Assembly: GCA_020252645.1 (NCBI GenBank)
Contig: JADCCN010000005.1
Coordinates: forward strand, 1 to 64,000
Length of the DNA stretch: 64,000 nucleotides
Direction of reading: 5' to 3'
DNA from: Methylobacterium sp.
GTDB lineage: Bacteria; Pseudomonadota; Alphaproteobacteria; Rhizobiales; Beijerinckiaceae
Positions 60,142-64,000 of the stretch are shown here, one piece after another (the first letter of the stretch is position 1; every line of letters begins with the position of its first letter). The position numbers were made by a program, and so were the translations under genes. The notes beneath the pieces were generated by a model that made no database searches, was not told the DNA's origin, and worked only from the letters and a program-made list of their open reading frames with translations.

Positions 60142-60453
60142 TGGTGGCTCGAAAGCGGCCAAGCCAATGGAGGGCAGCAGATGTCCACAGGCTTCCCGCC
60201 GCCTCCACGGATGCTTTCCGCGGAACCGCTGGGCCGTCGGGGGCAGCGCAGGACCGCCGCGAACGGCGCCCCTCCCTTTTCATGGTCTTGGTTCGTTGCG
60301 ACAGAACCGGCCGGACAATCTTGCCAGGAAGGATTCTGCAGGATGATCGATTACGCCTCGGCAACCGGTCGCCCTAGCTGGCAATTGGGCTTAACCCGAT
60401 GGGTCTAGGCGGAAGGTCTTACAGCCCGATCCGGAGCCTCTTCCGACCGGCTT

Positions 60454-60556
60454 GAGAATTTTTTCGAAGAAATGGACACCGATTATTCGAAAGAAAATGC
60501 GGTAAATCAAGAGCTTAGAGCGGTCGATCTGATCGAGTGAGATCGGCAACCGCTCT
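60454..60556. repeat. Hairpin repeat, family R3, downstream of pqqE
   Basis: Two hairpins: a degenerate TTTTTTCGAA...TTCGAAAGAAAATGC, then AGAGCGGT(C)GATCT...AGATCGGCAACCGCTCT. Same overall plan and length (about 103 bp) as the other R3 copies. Confidence 0.7.
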
Positions 60557-60740
60557 TGGATGGCAAGGGGATGCCGGACGTTTGGCCTGCTGCCGGCTTG
60601 GGTGGATATCGATCTGCTCGCAAAACTCGACCCCGATCGGCGTCCAGCAATGACCCCTTTGCTGCGGGGCGCTGAGGCGCATCCACTCGCCCGGAAGATC
60701 CGCATCCTCGCTGCCGGCCGCCCGGGGTCCGTTCGAGGAG

Positions 60741-61862
60741 TCAGGTCGCGGAGCGATCACCGGGATTGAAGGAGCGGTAAACATAGGCATGATCCGCGTT
60801 GGTGCCGGCTTCCGCCGCGGCAAGCGCCTTGATGCGGGCGTGGTGGGGCGAGTACATGCAGACGGGGTCGGTGGCCGATGCATCTCCCGTCAGCGCAAGA
60901 GCCTGGCAGCGGCAGCCGCCCCAGTCGCGCTCCTTGCGATCGCAAGACCGGCAGGGCTCAAGCATCCAGTCTGTCCCGCGATAGGCCATGAAGGCTGGCG
61001 ACGACGTCCAGATATCGGCAAGCGACTGGTCCCTCACCGACCAGAACTCCAGACCGGGGATCGTCTCGGCCGCGTGGCAGGGCAGGACGCGGCCCGAAGG
61101 GGTGACGTTCATGAGACGCCGTCCCCAACCGCCGGCACAGGCCTTTGGATAAGTCGCGTAATAATCTGGCACGACGAAGTCGATCACGAGCCGCCCCTCA
61201 AGCGCCTTGCGTGCAGTCTCCACGATCTGGATGGAGCGATCGACATCGGCCCTGGTTGGCATGAGGGCGGCGCGGTTCAGGGAGGCCCAGCCGTAATACT
61301 GCGTGTGGGCCACTTCCAACCGCCGGGCTCCGAGCGTCACCGCAAGGTCGATGATGCGATCCGTCTCATCGATATTGCCGCGGTGGATCACGGCGTTGAG
61401 CGTCAACGGGAGCCCGAGCGCCGTGACCCGGCCGGCGAAGGCCAGCTTCTGCGCTTGTGCGTTCACAAATCCGCCGATCCGATCGGCATTGGCCTTGTCC
61501 GCCGCCTGGAAGGACAATTGCACGTGGTCGAGCCCCGCATCCGCCAGCGCATCGAGCTTTTCCAGCGCGCCGCCAACACCCGATGTGATGAGGTTGGAGT
61601 AAAGACCGCTCCGCGCGCAATGCGCCGTGATCTCGACAATGTCGTTCCGGATGGTCGGCTCGCCGCCAGACAGGTGCACGTGCAGGACGCCGAGCGCCGC
61701 CGCTTCCGAAAGCACGCGCCGCCAGGTCGCCGTGTCAAGCTCGACCGAGCGTCTTTCGAGCTCCAGCGGGTTCGAGCAATAAGGGCAGCGCAGCGGGCAG
61801 CGATGGGTAAGTTCGGCCAGAAGGCCGATTGGCGCGGGCAACTCGGGAGCTTGCGCGTTCAT
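60741..61862 (-). CDS. pqqE: PqqA peptide cyclase (radical SAM protein PqqE)
   Basis: 373 residues. The radical SAM cluster motif CPLRCPYC is at residues 22-29. The C-terminal SPASM/Fe-S Cys appear in [35 protein letters not shown] and [10 protein letters not shown]. It makes the C-C link between the Glu and Tyr of PqqA when PqqD presents the peptide. The ATG overlaps the pqqD stop. It is the last gene of pqqABCDE. Confidence 0.97.
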   Translation of the reverse strand: MNAQAPELPAPIGLLAELTHRCPLRCPYCSNPLELERRSVELDTATWRRVLSEAAALGVLHVHLSGGEPTIRNDIVEITAHCARSGLYSNLITSGVGGALEKLDALADAGLDHVQLSFQAADKANADRIGGFVNAQAQKLAFAGRVTALGLPLTLNAVIHRGNIDETDRIIDLAVTLGARRLEVAHTQYYGWASLNRAALMPTRADVDRSIQIVETARKALEGRLVIDFVVPDYYATYPKACAGGWGRRLMNVTPSGRVLPCHAAETIPGLEFWSVRDQSLADIWTSSPAFMAYRGTDWMLEPCRSCDRKERDWGGCRCQALALTGDASATDPVCMYSPHHARIKALAAAEAGTNADHAYVYRSFNPGDRSAT

Positions 61863-62140
61863 CGATCGAGCACCCGTTTCCTCCAGAGCTCATCCAGCAG
61901 GCCGATCACGTCGCGCTCAATCACGGCCCGGTCTTCCAGATACTTCTTAGCAAGGGCGGCGATAATGTCGTCGACGCTGCGCTTGCCGTCCACCAGGCCG
62001 AGCACATCGGCCGCCACGGCATCAAGATCAAAAGTGCGCTCGGGAGCGAGCAGCAAATGGGTGCCCCTCACCTCGTCGAAACGGAGGCGGACCCCGCGGG
62101 GCACGCGCGGCACGTCGTCCAGGCGAAGCGCCTCGGTCAT
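61859..62140 (-). CDS. pqqD: PQQ biosynthesis peptide chaperone PqqD
   Basis: 93 residues from the ATG at 62140, overlapping the pqqC stop by 4 bases; a longer reading from 62242 lies inside pqqC. The core [43 protein letters not shown] and the C-terminal [24 protein letters not shown] are the RRE (RiPP recognition element) pattern. It binds PqqA and hands it to PqqE. It is separate from pqqC, unlike the fused PqqCD of Methylobacterium. Confidence 0.95.
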   Translation of the reverse strand: MTEALRLDDVPRVPRGVRLRFDEVRGTHLLLAPERTFDLDAVAADVLGLVDGKRSVDDIIAALAKKYLEDRAVIERDVIGLLDELWRKRVLDR

Positions 62141-62934
62141 GCCATATTCTCCCCGCCCGGCGTCCAAGCGCCCGGAGGGGGCAGACCCGGATTGACATAG
62201 GCATGATGCAACGCGTCCAACTGGCTCCACAAGACGTCGCATTTGAAGCTCAAGGCACCCAGAGCCTGCGCTTGAAGCGAGGGCGTGGTGGCGTGGGCCT
62301 TGACGTAGGCCAGCGCGAAATCGGCGTCGCGGGGTGCCTGGGTCATGCGCTTGTCGAAGTAGGCGAGCGTATCCTTTGAGACGAAGTCATAAGCTCCGAG
62401 CATTCCCGCGACCCGTTCGGAAATGATCATCGGGGCAAACATCTCGGTCAATGACGACGCGATCGCCTCCAGAAGGCTCCGCCCCCGCACGAAATGAACA
62501 TAGGCCTCAACGGCGAAGCGCGTGGCAGGAAGAATTCCCCTCGCCGAAACGACATAGGCTCGCGAAAATCCCAGGCTGTCGGTCAGCTTGAGCCAGCGCT
62601 CGATGCCTCCGTCGCCCTCCACCTCGCCGTCATGGTCGACAATGCGTTGGCGCCAGATGCGGCGGAGGGACGCATCTTCCATGCGGGCGACGATCGAAGC
62701 GTCCTTCACCGGAATCATGGCCTGGTAATAGTAGCGGTTCAGTGCCCAGGCCCGGACCTGATCCTGGTTCAGTCTGCCCCCGTGAAGCAAACGATGAAAG
62801 GGATGGAGGTTGTGGTAGCGTCTGGCGCCGATGTCGCGCAGGGCTGCCTCGAGTTCATCGGGATCGAGGAGCCGGCCTGCCTCAGCCGGGGCGGTGGACA
62901 ACGAGGCGGCGAAGAAGGGGACAGCTGAACTCAT
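62137..62934 (-). CDS. pqqC: Pyrroloquinoline-quinone synthase PqqC
   Basis: 265 residues. HNLHPFHRLLHGGRL and WALNRYYYQAMIPVKDASIVARMED are characteristic of the cofactor-free oxidase that performs ring closure and the eight-electron oxidation to PQQ. It is 3 bases after pqqB and overlaps pqqD. Confidence 0.97.
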   Translation of the reverse strand: MSSAVPFFAASLSTAPAEAGRLLDPDELEAALRDIGARRYHNLHPFHRLLHGGRLNQDQVRAWALNRYYYQAMIPVKDASIVARMEDASLRRIWRQRIVDHDGEVEGDGGIERWLKLTDSLGFSRAYVVSARGILPATRFAVEAYVHFVRGRSLLEAIASSLTEMFAPMIISERVAGMLGAYDFVSKDTLAYFDKRMTQAPRDADFALAYVKAHATTPSLQAQALGALSFKCDVLWSQLDALHHAYVNPGLPPPGAWTPGGENMA

Positions 62935-62937
62935 TGC

Positions 62938-63873
62938 CTATTCCGGGTTGCCCTTGGCAAGGTTTTCCGAGGTTGCAAAATGAAGCGTGAGCCCGTCGTA
63001 GGCGACGGTCCAGCCCGCTTCTTCCACCTGGCGGCGCTCTGCGGAGTCATCCACAAGGATGGGGTTGGTATTATTGATATGAACGAACACGCGTTGTCCG
63101 ATATGGCAGTCGGCCAGCGCGGCGATGGCGCCGTTGGCGCCATTGATCGGCACATGACCCATTCGCCAGCCTGTCTTGACGCCGACGCCCGCGCGGATGA
63201 GGTCGTCGTCCTCCAGAACAGTGCCGTCGAACAGCAAAGCGTCGACCCCGTCCACTCTCCGGCGTAAATCGTCCGAGATCCGGGCGCAGCCCGGCACGTA
63301 GGCGATGCGCCGCCCATCGGCTTCGAACAGGACGCCGACCGTGCTTTCGCCCACCATGCCAATCACGGGGTCTCCGCCCTCCAGCCAAAGCGGCACCTTT
63401 CCAGGGACCGGAAAAAGAGTTGCCTGCAAGCCTGGCAAGGGCTCGAATGTGGCCTCGAGGCGCACCTCGCGGCGCGCCACGCAAGCCGGGTTTACCACAT
63501 CGAAAATCCGGTTCGCGGCGATCGCGTCCAGGATCTCGGCTGTCGCGAAGAGATCGAAACGCTGGCTCTCCCGCAAGGTGAACAGGCCCGCCACGTGATC
63601 GATATCGCCGTTGGTGAGAAGCACCGCCTCGATCGGGGAATGCCGTAAACCGGATTTTGGATGGAGCACGGGTGTCGCGGCGATCTGCTGGCGGATATCG
63701 GGCGAAGCATTGACAAGGAGCCATGCTTCACCATCGCGCGAAACCGCGAGGCCCGACTGGGTACGCGGCTTGACCCGCGGATCACCCGCCCAAGCAAGGC
63801 GGCAGACCGGGCAGCGGCAATTCCATTGGGGAACGCCGCCGCCCGCCGCCGAACCGAGAACGATCGTTTGCAT
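62938..63873 (-). CDS. pqqB: PQQ biosynthesis protein PqqB (metallo-beta-lactamase fold hydroxylase)
   Basis: 311 residues from the ATG at 63873 (MQTIVLGSAAGGGVPQWNC, the usual start); an ATG at 63888 is possible. Fe/Zn-binding features are CRCPVC near the N-terminus and TNGDIDHVAGLFTL. It acts after PqqE on the cross-linked peptide. It lies 43 bases downstream of pqqA. Confidence 0.96.
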   Translation of the reverse strand: MQTIVLGSAAGGGVPQWNCRCPVCRLAWAGDPRVKPRTQSGLAVSRDGEAWLLVNASPDIRQQIAATPVLHPKSGLRHSPIEAVLLTNGDIDHVAGLFTLRESQRFDLFATAEILDAIAANRIFDVVNPACVARREVRLEATFEPLPGLQATLFPVPGKVPLWLEGGDPVIGMVGESTVGVLFEADGRRIAYVPGCARISDDLRRRVDGVDALLFDGTVLEDDDLIRAGVGVKTGWRMGHVPINGANGAIAALADCHIGQRVFVHINNTNPILVDDSAERRQVEEAGWTVAYDGLTLHFATSENLAKGNPE

Positions 63874-63916
63874 CGGTTCCCAGCGCATTGCCTCGGCAGT
63901 TAGATCAGCGACGCCA

Positions 63917-64000
63917 TCACAGCAGAACCGTATCGATTTCCGCCGACTCGTAGCTCGTCACTTCCATGCCCACGCAAACTTCCTGCACAACCGGCTTAGC
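63917..64000 (-). CDS. pqqA: PQQ precursor peptide PqqA (5' end beyond the window)
   Basis: The last 27 codons are visible: AKPVVQEVCVGMEVTSYESA and then EIDTVLL, stop TGA at 63919-63917. The E-V-T-S-Y core contains the Glu and Tyr that become PQQ. Only about three N-terminal residues are missing. It is too short to be noticed by gene callers. It heads the pqqABCDE operon. Confidence 0.95.
   Translation of the reverse strand, partial: AKPVVQEVCVGMEVTSYESAEIDTVLL

Larger units (their letters stand above)
60026..60740. other. Gene-poor stretch of 715 bp between the MHS transporter and pqqE
   Basis: Holds two R3-family repeats (60039-60141, 60454-60556) and no convincing gene. Open frames on both strands here are short, Arg/Ser/Pro-rich and without a ribosome-binding site. 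The region presumably contains the MHS promoter and the end of the pqq transcript; the hairpins of the second repeat could serve as its terminator. Confidence 0.6.

Noticed and set aside
60391-60705. 104-codon frame between pqqE and the MHS gene
   Set aside because: Runs through an R3 repeat, has no ribosome-binding site and no recognisable features.

Overview
The window is about 66% GC by eye, codes almost without gaps and looks chromosomal. Evidence for an alphaproteobacterium of the Hyphomicrobiales (Rhizobiales) type: a tuf start of the alphaproteobacterial form, TTGACA/CATAAG-type promoters, several families of hairpin-rich intergenic repeats typical of rhizobial genomes, a PmtA-type methyltransferase next to a PlcP-like/glycosyltransferase pair, and an unfused pqqABCDE operon. 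I cannot name a genus.

Layout. 1-5.2 kb: 5' end of tuf, the NAD(P)H-hydrate repair enzyme Nnr, MogA, and a divergent membrane-lipid cluster (pmtA | plcP-agt) with a Pho-box-like site. 5.4-20 kb: a catabolic island made of a flavoprotein, an isochorismatase-fold protein without the usual Cys, HyuA/HyuB, an isocitrate-lyase-family lyase, a branched-chain-type ABC transporter and a GntR/UTRA regulator, divergent from a paralogous LeuC/LeuD-type hydro-lyase. 20-22.8 kb: a fatty-acyl-CoA ligase and a bile-acid/sodium-symporter-family protein. 23-32.4 kb: an 8-gene deoxy-sugar (L-fucose-like) oxidation operon with a TRAP transporter, divergent from an aldehyde dehydrogenase and an SDR. 32.6-35 kb: tRNA-Gly(TCC), a crotonase, AcuI and a small membrane protein.

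35-53.3 kb: a complete phenylacetyl-CoA catabolic locus. It holds paaG-paaI-paaK-paaR on the minus strand, a five-gene ABC transporter with paaZ, a hydratase/dehydrogenase fusion and the paaJ thiolase on the plus strand, and a convergent paaABCDE epoxidase operon followed upstream by paaX. Phenylacetate would be taken up, activated by PaaK, epoxidised by PaaABCDE, isomerised by PaaG, opened and oxidised by PaaZ and shortened by beta-oxidation to acetyl-CoA and succinyl-CoA. Two different regulators (TetR-type PaaR and PaaX) each have a matching candidate operator.

53.3-64 kb: a GST, modABC-modE with a good Mo-box, a tRNA-Tyr gene, rlmB, an MHS-family transporter with an unusual insert, and pqqE-D-C-B-A (pqqA runs off the right edge).

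The most unusual object is at 56720-57087. Four exact-period 92-bp tandem repeats lie immediately 3' of tRNA-Tyr, and each carries a copy of the 3' end of that tRNA. The arrangement resembles the E. coli tyrT repeats. The array also provides the last codons and stop of modE. A second genome-architecture pattern is that hairpin repeats supply the stop codon of several unrelated genes (mogA, agt, the flavoprotein, hyuA, paaK).
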